From positions 199,281-263,280 of the forward strand of contig DEFA01000050.1 in assembly GCA_002350525.1 (NCBI GenBank): a DNA stretch of 64,000 nucleotides, in the 5' to 3' direction. This DNA is from Lachnospiraceae bacterium UBA2864. GTDB lineage: Bacteria > Bacillota > Clostridia > Lachnospirales > Lachnospiraceae. This document shows positions 33,350 to 43,438 of this stretch, piece by piece. The translations under genes were made by a program, and so were the position numbers. The notes beneath the pieces are model-generated. The model saw only the letters and a list, made by a program, of their open reading frames with translations. It did not search any database and had not been told where the DNA came from. The number at the start of each line of letters is the position of its first letter. The first letter of the stretch is position 1.

Positions 33350-35086
33350 TCATCCTTCTGACAGATCATCCTCATATTGTCCGTCTATAACTATCATGCC
33401 TCGTCCATGCGTCTTACTGTAATACATAGCCTTATCCGCAAGGTCTACCAGTTCTTCGATATTGCCGCAGGTATCTTTATAGGATGCCACACCCATACTG
33501 GTATTAACACACACCTTCAGATCTTCATATTCCACTACGGTTGATTCTATTTCGTCATGCATCTCCTTCAGAATGTTATAAGCCTCATCTATTCCTATCC
33601 CGCGTAATATGAGCAGGAACTCCTCGCCTCCGAACCTCACTGCCGTTCCATTAAATCTATCGGCATATTTATCGTCGATCGAAGCCACTGTTTTGATAAC
33701 CTCATCTCCCACCAGATGTCCGTAGGTATCATTTACATTTTTAAAGTGATCTATATCCATCATGGCAACCGTAAGTTTATCGCCGTCCGAAAGAACCTGT
33801 CTTTTAAGATCACCATAAAAATGATTAAAGTATATACGATTATATATCTTGGTAAGTCCGTCCTTTTTCGCCATTTCCTCAGTCTTAAGATACAACCTGT
33901 CGGATATGAGTGCCGATGTAAAGTCCATAACAGATGTCTCATAAAATGCATATCCGTTGATAAAGAAATCATACTTGCCGGATATAACCACCATAACGCC
34001 GTACAGATCATCATTCTCGTAAGCAGGAAATGCAACGGCATTAAGTATTCCTATCCCGGATAAGATCGGATATTTGTACTCACGGTTTATACATATCTCC
34101 GTAGGTTCTGTACTCTCCGCATCTACGACAAGCTTATATACTTTCTCAAGTTCTTCCCCGAGAAGCTGCTCCGTTGTCTCATCCTCCGCATTTATATAAG
34201 TAAACGGTTCTTTGTTCATATATACATTTTCGGATATGTACATTCCGACAGCTTTGGCATTCTTTACTTTCATGATATTATCCAGCATGACCTTGGCATT
34301 CTTCTCTATATCGAAACTCGAAGAGAAAAACTTCATAACGCCGATAAGCGATCTGGATTCGTGATTACTCTCTGCGAGATCGTCATTTACTCTCGCCAGA
34401 TTGATTCTCTGAAAATTTATCTCGCTGTTGATTCTTTCGACTTTCTCTGCAACGGAGATAAGTTTTTCATTTTCTTCTTTGATATCCCCATATTTAAAGA
34501 GTATGTCTTTGTATCTTTCATTAAGATTTCTGATAATTCCGGAAATGACAAGATAAAGTATGCAACATACGATCACAACAACCAGGAACGATGCCGTAAG
34601 CCCAAACTTCCATATGCCGTTAATCATTGTTCTATACTTTAAAAACAGCAAAAAATTTGCCATATAGAGAGTTATGGATATGAACAGACAGCTGTTAAAA
34701 CTGTCGAATCTGTCGCAGAACAGAATATCCTGCAGATATATGTATACTAAGCATAAAAAAAGTGGGACAAGCAAAGAAGCCGGAATAATGTCTATTGCAC
34801 CTCCGGCAGAAAAAAGGAACACATAAATGCATGTTCTCACACGCATAAATGTATATGGAAATTCATCTTGTGAATCAAGCTTCTTTAACCTTCCGAAAAA
34901 CAAAAATCTATCAAACACTATAATCAGAGCCGGAACAACCACATAATAATACATGATAACGCTGTTCAACGTAAGTTCCGATATTCTTGAGATCAGAGAT
35001 GAAAGAAGCATGAAAAAATAAACAGCCCGGTTATATACCAGCAGATTTTTAATGCTGTTTACCTTATATTCTGTTAACATATACAC
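33350..35086 (-). CDS. membrane GGDEF diguanylate cyclase with GAF-like domain
   Basis: 578 residues. About six hydrophobic segments in 1-185, a coiled-coil stretch near 190-240, a GAF-like region about 245-400, then a GGDEF domain with the active-site loop VRFGGEEFLL. No RxxD inhibition site is seen at the usual position five residues before it (DRFNG there). It should make cyclic di-GMP in response to a signal sensed in the membrane or GAF region. Own promoter at 35136-35164. Confidence 0.85.
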   Translation of the reverse strand: MYMLTEYKVNSIKNLLVYNRAVYFFMLLSSLISRISELTLNSVIMYYYVVVPALIIVFDRFLFFGRLKKLDSQDEFPYTFMRVRTCIYVFLFSAGGAIDIIPASLLVPLFLCLVYIYLQDILFCDRFDSFNSCLFISITLYMANFLLFLKYRTMINGIWKFGLTASFLVVVIVCCILYLVISGIIRNLNERYKDILFKYGDIKEENEKLISVAEKVERINSEINFQRINLARVNDDLAESNHESRSLIGVMKFFSSSFDIEKNAKVMLDNIMKVKNAKAVGMYISENVYMNKEPFTYINAEDETTEQLLGEELEKVYKLVVDAESTEPTEICINREYKYPILSGIGILNAVAFPAYENDDLYGVMVVISGKYDFFINGYAFYETSVMDFTSALISDRLYLKTEEMAKKDGLTKIYNRIYFNHFYGDLKRQVLSDGDKLTVAMMDIDHFKNVNDTYGHLVGDEVIKTVASIDDKYADRFNGTAVRFGGEEFLLILRGIGIDEAYNILKEMHDEIESTVVEYEDLKVCVNTSMGVASYKDTCGNIEELVDLADKAMYYSKTHGRGMIVIDGQYEDDLSEG

Positions 35087-35135
35087 ACCTCAAACAAACA
35101 AAACGGATAGATTCCTTCTGCTGTCATACATGTAT

Positions 35136-35164
35136 ATTTTATCATATCAAATAACGTACATCAA
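35136..35164 (-). promoter_or_regulatory. promoter of GGDEF gene
   Basis: Minus strand TTGATG (35164-35159), 17-nt spacer, TAAAAT (35141-35136). The -35 overlaps the stop codon of the upstream GH31 gene. Confidence 0.7.
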
Positions 35165-37365
35165 TTTCGAATATGCCCTATATATTCAACATCAAACGAA
35201 TCATCCACAGGATATTTTCCGCTTTTTGAAATCGAGAGTTCATGGTTTTTCTCCGAATATTTCAGTTTCATCAGACTATACTGACCCTGTTCGAATTCAT
35301 ATCCGTCTCCACTGTCAAAGTACACGGTAAATTCCGCATCCCGTCCTTCATATACACGTACCGTATTAACACGTCCGTCCTGTTCATCTGCATATGATAT
35401 ATCATCAGAAAAAGGAATCACCGATCCCTCTCTCACAAAGACAGGTATTCTGTCTAAAGGTGCTTCTGCCTCTATAAGACTTCCGCCCTCATAATAATCT
35501 CCTGTATAAAAGTCATACCATCCATAGCCCTTAGGTAAGTATACATTTCTGCTCTTCTTTACATCACCCGTTATTTCCGAACCGTTCGCATAGTACATCG
35601 GTGTATAAACCGGTGCTACAAGTATAGACGGTCCCAGAAGAAACTCATCCACTATAGTCAGTGCACGTTCGTCTTCGGAAAAATCGCAGGCGAGTGCACG
35701 CATCATAATCTCACTGTTCATATGTGCGGCTGCTGCTATGGAATAGATGTACGGCATCAGCCTGTATCTGAGTCTTATGTACCTGACTATCGCATCATAA
35801 AAAGGATCTCCTTCATCTCCGAACCTCCACGGTTCTCTAGGTGTATCGGTTCCGTGTGAGCGAAAGATCGGAAGAAATGTACCGAATTCAAGCCACCTTA
35901 CATACAGTTCCCTGTATGACGGATCCTCTACTCCGTCGTTGTAATCACCTTTCCAGAACCACAGAGGACTTCGGTCTTTGCTGTCACATCCTCTGTTCTC
36001 ATACTTATCGTTGACCACAAAAAAGCCGCCGATATCCAAGGTCCAATACGGCATTCCCGTAAGACCCATTTTAATTCCCTCAACAATCTGCTTTCTGAGG
36101 GTATCATATGTAGCGGTGATATCCCCGGACCACAGTATGGTTCCGTACTTTTGGATTCCCGTATATCCCGATCTCGTAAGATTTACAACTCTCTTCTCTG
36201 AATAGTGTTTTCTCCAGTTCTCATATATACCCTTAGCATGATACAGGCCATATGAGTTTATCTTATCCCATTTCATGGATTTTCGCGATTCATCCGTTAC
36301 AACTTTATATCGTTCGATTTCAGATTTCTTCTTCTCTCCGCTCCAATCGGCGTCTGAAAACGGCTCGGAATTATCACACCACAAAGCATCTGTACCACTG
36401 TCTATTATCTCTTCCCTACACTGCCTCCAATATATATCTCTTGCATTCTTATCAAATGCATCATATACATTTGAATTCGGAAGGAGCATGTTCTTCTCTG
36501 CGAACTCTTTATAATCCTCCGAATCGGAACTCATATTCGGCCAGATGCTTACCATGAAATGTACATTCTTTGCATGCAACCCCTTTATAGTACTCTTAAG
36601 ATCGGGATATCGGTTTTTATCAAATCTCTTCTCTCCCCAAAGTCCTTCTTCCCAGCTGTGCCAATCCTGAACGATACAATCTATCGGTATGTTTCTGTTT
36701 CTGAATGTTTCAGTGATGCTTTCAAGTTCCTCTGCGGATCTATAGCGTTCTTTACTCTGAATATATCCGAACGCCCAACGCGGAAGCATAGACGGTTTTC
36801 CCGTAAGCTGATGATAAAGCTTAACGAGATCTTTTATATTCTCACCCAGAAAAACATAGTATGAAAGCTCCTCTGTACTGTCTATAAAAAACTCTATCGA
36901 ATTTTCTTCCGACTTAAATATCTGGCAGCTCTCGGAATCTATCAGCATTCCGTAGTGCCCGGTCGTTACAAGGAACGGGATTGCTATACGCATATTGGAT
37001 TCATAGAGATACTCCGTATGATTTCTGTAATCGAATACCCCGTCTTCATACTGTCCCATACCAAGCAGCATTTCACTTTCACCGATATTAAACCTGAGTT
37101 TTACCGAATACATTTCCCTTGAAGGAATGCTCTTCACGGTTTCCGTATATGATACTTCGCCGTTAGCGGTCATTTTCTTTTTGAATCCGCTCGTGTCGGA
37201 AATGTAACTGAATTCCGTCTGAGGAGCAATCTTTACATCCATCTGCTTCAGAACACAGTTTCCCTTCCAGTCGAAACCAAGCGGTTCACTGTAGGTTTCG
37301 GTTCCATCCAACTGATATGAAACATGTATTATTCCTTCCGCTATCTCTTCAACAATCCTGTCCAT
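35161..37365 (-). CDS. glycoside hydrolase family 31 (alpha-xylosidase/alpha-glucosidase type)
   Basis: 734 residues, cytoplasmic (no signal peptide). Catalytic barrel features: RWAFGYIQSKERYRS, nucleophile Asp in DALWCDNSEPF (around 327), acid/base region ILWSGDITATYDTL and YWTLDIGGFF. Overall layout is that of GH31 alpha-xylosidases such as those acting on xyloglucan fragments; alpha-glucosidase is possible. It lies 3 nt after two sugar permeases, so it hydrolyses the oligosaccharide they import. Ordinary codon use for this half of the window. Confidence 0.88.
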   Translation of the reverse strand: MDRIVEEIAEGIIHVSYQLDGTETYSEPLGFDWKGNCVLKQMDVKIAPQTEFSYISDTSGFKKKMTANGEVSYTETVKSIPSREMYSVKLRFNIGESEMLLGMGQYEDGVFDYRNHTEYLYESNMRIAIPFLVTTGHYGMLIDSESCQIFKSEENSIEFFIDSTEELSYYVFLGENIKDLVKLYHQLTGKPSMLPRWAFGYIQSKERYRSAEELESITETFRNRNIPIDCIVQDWHSWEEGLWGEKRFDKNRYPDLKSTIKGLHAKNVHFMVSIWPNMSSDSEDYKEFAEKNMLLPNSNVYDAFDKNARDIYWRQCREEIIDSGTDALWCDNSEPFSDADWSGEKKKSEIERYKVVTDESRKSMKWDKINSYGLYHAKGIYENWRKHYSEKRVVNLTRSGYTGIQKYGTILWSGDITATYDTLRKQIVEGIKMGLTGMPYWTLDIGGFFVVNDKYENRGCDSKDRSPLWFWKGDYNDGVEDPSYRELYVRWLEFGTFLPIFRSHGTDTPREPWRFGDEGDPFYDAIVRYIRLRYRLMPYIYSIAAAAHMNSEIMMRALACDFSEDERALTIVDEFLLGPSILVAPVYTPMYYANGSEITGDVKKSRNVYLPKGYGWYDFYTGDYYEGGSLIEAEAPLDRIPVFVREGSVIPFSDDISYADEQDGRVNTVRVYEGRDAEFTVYFDSGDGYEFEQGQYSLMKLKYSEKNHELSISKSGKYPVDDSFDVEYIGHIRN

Positions 37366-37368
37366 CTG

Positions 37369-38193
37369 TTATCCCTTCAACGCACCAGCTGTCATACCCG
37401 ATACAATGTACTTTTGTCCTATCAGATATACTATAAGTACCGGAAGACTTGTGAGGAAAATATCCGCACATACAAGATTCCAGTCCTTGTAATACATTCC
37501 GAAGAAATTATATACCGAAAGAGTCATCGGCCACTGCTCTGTCTTATTTAGGAAGTAGAGCGGTGACACAAATTCATTCCATGTATTAAGGAATGTAAGA
37601 ACCGCAGCTGTAGCAACCGCCGGTCTGAGCAGCGGAAGCATTATATAGAAAAACAGCTTTATCGGTCCACACCCGTCTATTACAGCAGCTTCGTCAAGCT
37701 CCACCGGAACTTTCGATACAAATCCGTGTATAAGAAATGTCATAAACGGAAGCTGCATTGCTGTGTAAAGCAGTATTATTCCTATAACCGTATTGTTTAA
37801 ATGAAGGAACTGCAGCACCTTTGTAAGTGCAACATAGTTTATCGGAAGTGTTATTCCGAGAACTATGAACATATAAAAAACTCTGTTAAGCTTTGACTGA
37901 TTTCTTGCAAGAACATATGCCGCAAGCGATGCAAGAAGAACACAGAGTATAGTCGATCCTCCCGCATATATAAGACTGTTTATAAATGATCTGAGGAGCT
38001 TACCCTTCTGAACAACCGTAACAAAATTTTCAAGTTTTATCGGATGTGGCAGCATAAGATTCATGGATGCCGCTGACTTCTTGTCCTTAAAGGCATTGAA
38101 AGTTATAAGGAGCAGCGGTATAAGACATATCAATGAAAACAGCCACGCAATTATGTTACGGATAATTGATTGAGTTATCTGCTTATTTTTCAT
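37369..38193 (-). CDS. sugar ABC transporter permease (MalG type)
   Basis: 274 residues, six predicted membrane helices. The EAA loop VPVELDEAAVIDGCGPIKLF marks a binding-protein-dependent sugar permease. Overlaps the upstream permease stop (TAATG). Works with the permease at 38193 and the lipoprotein at 39149; the ATPase is not in this operon and is probably a shared MsmK-type protein elsewhere. Confidence 0.92.
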   Translation of the reverse strand: MKNKQITQSIIRNIIAWLFSLICLIPLLLITFNAFKDKKSAASMNLMLPHPIKLENFVTVVQKGKLLRSFINSLIYAGGSTILCVLLASLAAYVLARNQSKLNRVFYMFIVLGITLPINYVALTKVLQFLHLNNTVIGIILLYTAMQLPFMTFLIHGFVSKVPVELDEAAVIDGCGPIKLFFYIMLPLLRPAVATAAVLTFLNTWNEFVSPLYFLNKTEQWPMTLSVYNFFGMYYKDWNLVCADIFLTSLPVLIVYLIGQKYIVSGMTAGALKG

Positions 38194-39071
38194 TATTCAA
38201 CCACCTCATTCCGCGTCATGATCCTTATCATAAAGTAGCCTACTATGATCATAATTATAAACATTACAGATGAAAGTGCCGTACCTACAGCATACTGTCC
38301 TGTTCCGAACTTCTTAAATACAGCCGTATAGAGAACCTCTGTTGTGTCTTTTCCCGGTCCTCCGTTGGTAAGTGCATAAACCATGTCAAATACTTTCATA
38401 CCGTATATAACATTAAGTACCGTCGTGGTTGTAAGCGTTGGAATAAGAAGCGGAAGTGTTATATATCGGAATTTCTGCCATGCACCCGCACCGTCTATCG
38501 CAGCCGCATCATAGTATTCCGGAGATATAGACAGAATACCCGCTATAAGTATTGTCATGATGTATCCGACACCTCTCCAGATATCTACAGCCATTACCGA
38601 ACCGAATGCAAGATCCGGAGATACCAGCCACTTCTTTGCAAGGAAATCCAAACCTATCGACCTGAAGAATGTATTTAAAAGGCCGCTCTTCGGATCCAGT
38701 ATCGACTTAAATATCATGCCTATGATAAGAGTTGACAGTACCGAAGGCATAAATACAATTCCACGATGCATATTTAAAAGCTTGATCTTCTTGGTAAGAA
38801 GAAGTGCCAGTGCAAGTCCGATCAGAGTCTTCATAACCGTAGTAATAACGGTAAATGCCAGAGTATTCATTATGATCTTTAAGTAATTTTCATCGAGCGA
38901 GAAAACCGTTTTGAAGTTTTCAAATCCCACAAAATGCAATTCATCGGAATATGCCGACCAGTTAGTAAAGGAATAGCACACGCCGATCACACCGGGCAGA
39001 AAGAATAATACAAAATATATAATGAGCGCCCCTGCAGCAAAATATGTAGGATATATTTTTCTTTTATTCAT
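38193..39071 (-). CDS. sugar ABC transporter permease (MalF type)
   Basis: About 292 residues, six membrane helices, with the EAA-like loop SPEYYDAAAIDGAGAWQKF. Start ATG 39071 (MNKRKIYPTYF) follows AAAGGG; the longer TTG start at 39089 is less likely. Partner of the next permease in an oligosaccharide importer. Confidence 0.9.
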   Translation of the reverse strand: MNKRKIYPTYFAAGALIIYFVLFFLPGVIGVCYSFTNWSAYSDELHFVGFENFKTVFSLDENYLKIIMNTLAFTVITTVMKTLIGLALALLLTKKIKLLNMHRGIVFMPSVLSTLIIGMIFKSILDPKSGLLNTFFRSIGLDFLAKKWLVSPDLAFGSVMAVDIWRGVGYIMTILIAGILSISPEYYDAAAIDGAGAWQKFRYITLPLLIPTLTTTTVLNVIYGMKVFDMVYALTNGGPGKDTTEVLYTAVFKKFGTGQYAVGTALSSVMFIIMIIVGYFMIRIMTRNEVVE

Positions 39072-39148
39072 ATCAGATACCCTTTCCAAAATGGGGTTGC
39101 TTAAGCACCTTAAGCAGCCCCATATATTTACAAGTTATCATTCGATAT

Positions 39149-40519
39149 TTACTGCCATGCCGGATCGGATGCAGCCTTTGCCTGCTCCTCACGCAGCTTA
39201 TCAATATCCTGAAGTACTTCTTCAGGTGTCATTTCTCCGAGGAATAATGCTGACATATCTTTTCCTATATCCATCCATGCAGGGTTGTAATACTTAACTG
39301 ATGCCTGGAATACCGCAACCTTATTAGGATATCTGTCATAGAAATCCTGTACTACATCAGAGTAAGCTGACGGAGCATTTGTATAAGGCAGCTGATTGAA
39401 CTTAGCAACATTTTCTGTCATATATGCAAGGCTTTCATCCGAAGCCATGAACTCGAGATACTTCTTTGCAGCTTCTACATTCTTTGATCCAGAGAATATA
39501 AATCTTGAAGGTCCGCAGTAGTTAACATTGAGTGACTGATTATCACACAATGGATTTACGAAGAAACCTATGTTATCTGCCGGGAAGCTTGAGTCAGCCG
39601 CATTAACTTCCGCACCGAGTCCCTGATTGTAAAGAACCATAGCGTACTCTCCGCTTGCGATGGCTGCAGGTGCATCCGCATACTGATTTGACATGTAATT
39701 GTCACCGAAGTAACCCTTATCAGCCATTTCCTTAAGCTGTGCAAACATAAGTGTAAGCTTTTCGTTGCCTGCAAATGTAGCTGTATTTGCATTAAGTGCA
39801 TCAGGATATCCCTGATCTGCCTGAGTTGCAGTTATTGCAGCTTCAGTCCAGCATACGTGATGCCATCCGTCAGATACACATTCGTAAATAGGGATAATAT
39901 CTGCTTCCATAAGCTTATCACATACTGCACAGAATTCAGCGTAATTTGTAGGAATCTCAAGACCATGCTCTTCAAACATTGAAATATTATATCCTACTGC
40001 CCAGCAGGCTGATACATCCTGTATAGGCTGTCCGTAAAGCTTTCCGCCTACTGACAGTTCAACTGCTGCCGCAGGATCTACGTTGCCTGCCCAGCTTTCA
40101 CCCGACAGGTCTATTGCATTTTTCTCAACATTAAACTGTGTAACTATACTGAACTGCGAGCTCTGTCCCGCGAAAATATCAGTACACTCGCCTGAATTGA
40201 TCTTAGTCATGAGAAGACTCTCATACTGATCGGACGGAACAATCTGGTAATCGATCTTAATACCGGTCTCTTCGGTAAACTTCTCACCCAGTTCCATCTC
40301 TGCATCCTGAATCCAGTCCTGGCTTGCCATAAATGTAATAGTTACATCTTCATCCGAACTTGCAGCCGGCGCTTCAGTCTCTGCTTTCTCTGTTTTTGCT
40401 TCTGTAGCCGCTTCTGTTTTTTGAGCTGTTGTCTCAGGTTCGGCTGTTCCTCCGCAGCCTGAGAGAAGCCCTGTTATCATTGCTAAAGATAATGCCGAAA
40501 CAATAAATTTCTTTTTCAT
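39149..40519 (-). CDS. sugar-binding lipoprotein of ABC transporter
   Basis: About 456 residues. Signal with lipobox LSGCGG (Cys near 20), followed by a Thr/Glu-rich linker and a family-1 extracellular solute-binding fold. ATG 40519 has GGAGAGGG upstream; the longer reading from 40567 covers the leader. First gene of the importer-GH31 operon, divergent from the sensor kinase that probably detects the same sugar. Confidence 0.92.
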   Translation of the reverse strand: MKKKFIVSALSLAMITGLLSGCGGTAEPETTAQKTEAATEAKTEKAETEAPAASSDEDVTITFMASQDWIQDAEMELGEKFTEETGIKIDYQIVPSDQYESLLMTKINSGECTDIFAGQSSQFSIVTQFNVEKNAIDLSGESWAGNVDPAAAVELSVGGKLYGQPIQDVSACWAVGYNISMFEEHGLEIPTNYAEFCAVCDKLMEADIIPIYECVSDGWHHVCWTEAAITATQADQGYPDALNANTATFAGNEKLTLMFAQLKEMADKGYFGDNYMSNQYADAPAAIASGEYAMVLYNQGLGAEVNAADSSFPADNIGFFVNPLCDNQSLNVNYCGPSRFIFSGSKNVEAAKKYLEFMASDESLAYMTENVAKFNQLPYTNAPSAYSDVVQDFYDRYPNKVAVFQASVKYYNPAWMDIGKDMSALFLGEMTPEEVLQDIDKLREEQAKAASDPAWQ

Positions 40520-40585
40520 CTTACCCTCTCCTTCTACATTACATATAACCTCTAAACCATTTGACAATCGATTGTTTCTGTGACT

Positions 40586-40614
40586 ATTATAAATTAATCT
40601 TTCTATTCATCGAA
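40586..40614 (-). promoter_or_regulatory. probable promoter of importer-GH31 operon
   Basis: Minus strand TTCGAT (40614-40609), 17-nt spacer, TATAAT (40591-40586). Downstream at 40564-40575 lies the palindrome ACAATCGATTGT, a possible operator. The -35 is weak, which fits activation by the adjacent AraC-type regulator. Confidence 0.45.
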
Positions 40615-40688
40615 TGGATAAAAACGGACTGAACTATGTATATTTTTTACCGCATACATATGTTTATTTTTCTTATGGGTGTATCATA

Positions 40689-42509
40689 ATGGGGCATAAT
40701 AAAAAAAGTGTACAGACAACTTTATTACTGGTGTTTTTCCTTCTTACCGTAATCATTTTCGGCGCATATATAGGCTATTTCCTGAGTTCCGAATCCAGCA
40801 AACTTAAAACACAGGCTTTCAAAACAGTCACCAGCGATGCTCAGACCATATCCACATTTATGGATGAGGAAATCAGCAGTGTCAGTTCGGTTATTCAGAA
40901 TATTGCCTATTCCAATCTTGTCCGTGATCACTTCCTGACTTATCTCAACAAACCTTCATCTAACGGAAACGGAAACTATTCCGGCATGCAGAACCTCAAG
41001 GAGCTGACTGACGTACTTACAGCCATCATCGGTCCTTCCAGGTCTGTGGATCAGATATATCTTTATTCATTGGACAAGGGTTGCGTCGGCGTCGGGCTTG
41101 ATAATTTCAATTCAACCGAGATAAGCGTTACCGAACAACCCTGGTATGAATCCCTTTCAGAAAATGAATCCAATAAACTTATATTCTGCGACCAGAATTC
41201 CCATCTGAAGAAATACTTTACTTATGAAGAGGGTTCGTCTTTCCTCACCATATGCTCGTTTTACCAATCCACCTTTTACAAACCCCAGGGTGTAATCGAA
41301 GTTAAGCAGTCTCTGGCATCCCTTACAACAAAACTTAACAAGATTGGCACCGGAACATATAAAGAAAGAAAATATGTCTATGACAAAAACGGCGTACTGG
41401 TATATAGCTCCCACGCGGATAATGATACAGCCGGTTATTTCAATGTGCTCAGATCCGGTGACACTGAAAATACGGATTCTGTCCGTCATATAACATATGA
41501 TGACGACACCCACCTGTTCGCGATAACCTCATCCTATTCGGGATTTACAACTGTCATAGCTATTAAGAACCATGACATATATGTTCCTGTTTTTGATTTT
41601 ATCAAGGCTAACCTTCTTATCTTCTTTATATTTGTCTTATTCACACTGTTGCTGTCGTACGTTGTTTCAAAAGTAATAACCTCTCCCGTCAAGAAAATGT
41701 ATACCAACATAGAGTCTCTTCATACCGACGAGGAGAATATATTGAATGATTCTCTGGAAGACATAAATACCAACATCATCGAGCTGGATTCACTGTATTC
41801 CGCAGTTGTCACCATGCATGAGAAGACCAAGGAATCCATCAAGCGTGAGATAGCTCTTAATAATCAGAATCTTCAATCACAGATACTCGCACTTAACTCC
41901 CAGATGAATCCACATTTCCTGTATAATTCCCTCGCAACCATTTCAGCGATGGCCGACGAAGGAATGAATACGGAAGTTATAAATATGTGCCAGACCATAT
42001 CGCGTATTCTCAGATACATTTCATCCGATAAGGAACATCTGGTTTCTATAAGAGAAGATGTAAGTCATGTAAAGGATTATCTTGAATGCATGAAAATGCG
42101 TTACGGAGACGATCTTATATACAGCATAAATCTGCCTGACGAGATGACCGAACTTAAGATACCAAAGCTCTGCCTGCAGCTCATAGTGGAGAACTCAATC
42201 AAGTTTGCAACAAAGGGAGTTAAGGCTCCATGGAAAATAGATGTTACCGGGCATATCACCGAAACTCATTGGGAGATAACGGTAAAAGACAACGGTCCCG
42301 GTTTTTCCGAAGAAGATCTCGCGGAACTGAACCGGAAGATTGCCGAGATAAATAATAACAGATTTCTTCCGAGTCTGGAAATAAACGGAATGGGACTGTT
42401 GAATATATATATACGTTTCAAACTGCTTTACGACGGAAAACATATATTCAAAATAGAAAATAACGAAACCGGAGGTGCTCTGGTTACCATCGGCGGTGAA
42501 CTTGAATGA
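40689..42509 (+). CDS. sensor histidine kinase, YesM/LytS type
   Basis: About 606 residues. A membrane helix near the N-terminus, an extracellular sensor of about 270 residues, a second helix near 298-322, HAMP-like linker, coiled coil, then the His-kinase domain with phospho-acceptor His in QMNPHFLYNSLATI and the ATP-binding NGPGFSEEDL. Together with the next gene it forms a sugar-sensing two-component system next to the importer. ATG 40689 follows GGGTG; an earlier ATG (40614) lacks a ribosome site. Confidence 0.88.
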   Translation: MGHNKKSVQTTLLLVFFLLTVIIFGAYIGYFLSSESSKLKTQAFKTVTSDAQTISTFMDEEISSVSSVIQNIAYSNLVRDHFLTYLNKPSSNGNGNYSGMQNLKELTDVLTAIIGPSRSVDQIYLYSLDKGCVGVGLDNFNSTEISVTEQPWYESLSENESNKLIFCDQNSHLKKYFTYEEGSSFLTICSFYQSTFYKPQGVIEVKQSLASLTTKLNKIGTGTYKERKYVYDKNGVLVYSSHADNDTAGYFNVLRSGDTENTDSVRHITYDDDTHLFAITSSYSGFTTVIAIKNHDIYVPVFDFIKANLLIFFIFVLFTLLLSYVVSKVITSPVKKMYTNIESLHTDEENILNDSLEDINTNIIELDSLYSAVVTMHEKTKESIKREIALNNQNLQSQILALNSQMNPHFLYNSLATISAMADEGMNTEVINMCQTISRILRYISSDKEHLVSIREDVSHVKDYLECMKMRYGDDLIYSINLPDEMTELKIPKLCLQLIVENSIKFATKGVKAPWKIDVTGHITETHWEITVKDNGPGFSEEDLAELNRKIAEINNNRFLPSLEINGMGLLNIYIRFKLLYDGKHIFKIENNETGGALVTIGGELE

Positions 42510-42570
42510 TCTGTTCAACGACAGAATTAATACGGTAATATGACTTCTTTGGCAAAACGGAGGACATAGT

Positions 42571-43350
42571 ATGACAGATAACAGATATCCCGTAATCATA
42601 GTAGAAGACGAAAATCTCATAGCAAAAAATATTGCCAAGCATATTGAAGCGGAAAATCCGAACTTCAAGGTGGTCGGTATTTATTCCAACGGTGAAGATG
42701 CACTGAATGCCATAAGAGAACAGCCGCCCGCTGTTGTTTTTACAGACATTTCCATGCCCGTCATGACCGGGCTGGAACTTGCAGCCGAAATATACAGGAC
42801 CATGAGCCATATCAAATGCGTTATCATAACAGGATATGCGGATTTCGAATTTGCCCGCCAGGCCATGCATTATGACGTAAAAGACTATCTTCTGAAACCT
42901 CTGGATAAAGAAGAACTACATCATGTGCTTAAGAATCTGGAACTGTCCTTAACAGATATATCCAGCAGGATGCATTCCGAAAACAGCAGCGATTCGGCAA
43001 AATCTCCTGAAGAGATAGTCACTTTGGTGAAGGACTATGTCAAAAATCATTATTCGGAAGAGATCGATCTTAACTCCATTGCACGAGCCCTGGGCTTTTC
43101 ATCTTCATACCTTACCAAGGTATTTAATAAAGTCGAAAATACAACCCCGTCCAAAGTTATAAGGAGTTACAGAATGGGTATAGCCAAACGGCTGCTTAAT
43201 GACAACAACCTGACCATACAGCAGATTGCGTCTCATGTCGGATATAACGATCCGTTTCATTTCAGCAAATCCTTTAAGCAGACCTTCGGTATAAGTCCGA
43301 CACAGTATAAGCTCGAAATTCAAAGCAGTAACGAAGAAAAAGAGAAGTAG
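42571..43350 (+). CDS. response regulator with AraC DNA-binding domain, YesN type
   Basis: 259 residues. Receiver domain about 1-125 with phospho-acceptor Asp in VVFTDISMPVMTG and Lys in YLLKPLD; AraC-type double helix-turn-helix about 150-255 (ARALGFSSSYLTKVFNK, VGYNDPFHFSKSFKQ). GGAGGACATAGT precedes ATG. Probably activates the divergent importer-GH31 operon. Confidence 0.92.
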   Translation: MTDNRYPVIIVEDENLIAKNIAKHIEAENPNFKVVGIYSNGEDALNAIREQPPAVVFTDISMPVMTGLELAAEIYRTMSHIKCVIITGYADFEFARQAMHYDVKDYLLKPLDKEELHHVLKNLELSLTDISSRMHSENSSDSAKSPEEIVTLVKDYVKNHYSEEIDLNSIARALGFSSSYLTKVFNKVENTTPSKVIRSYRMGIAKRLLNDNNLTIQQIASHVGYNDPFHFSKSFKQTFGISPTQYKLEIQSSNEEKEK

Positions 43351-43374
43351 CTTCGCAGCGGAAGCATACTTCTC
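43342..43374. terminator. hairpin between convergent genes
   Basis: GAGAAGTA pairs with TACTTCTC (43342-43349 with 43367-43374), with an inner GCTTC/GAAGC stem. It overlaps the stop of the response regulator gene. The T-tracts are poor on both strands, so it may be a weak bidirectional terminator. Confidence 0.5.
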
Positions 43375-43438
43375 TTATATAAAAATACAGGAAGTTTAGT
43401 AACCTTTATAAATTTCGGCAGGGCACAATACCCTTATC

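Noticed and set aside
42195..42870. Minus-strand ORFs of 157 and 128 codons inside the sensor kinase and response regulator genes
   Set aside because: Shadows of well-supported plus-strand genes with clear domain motifs.
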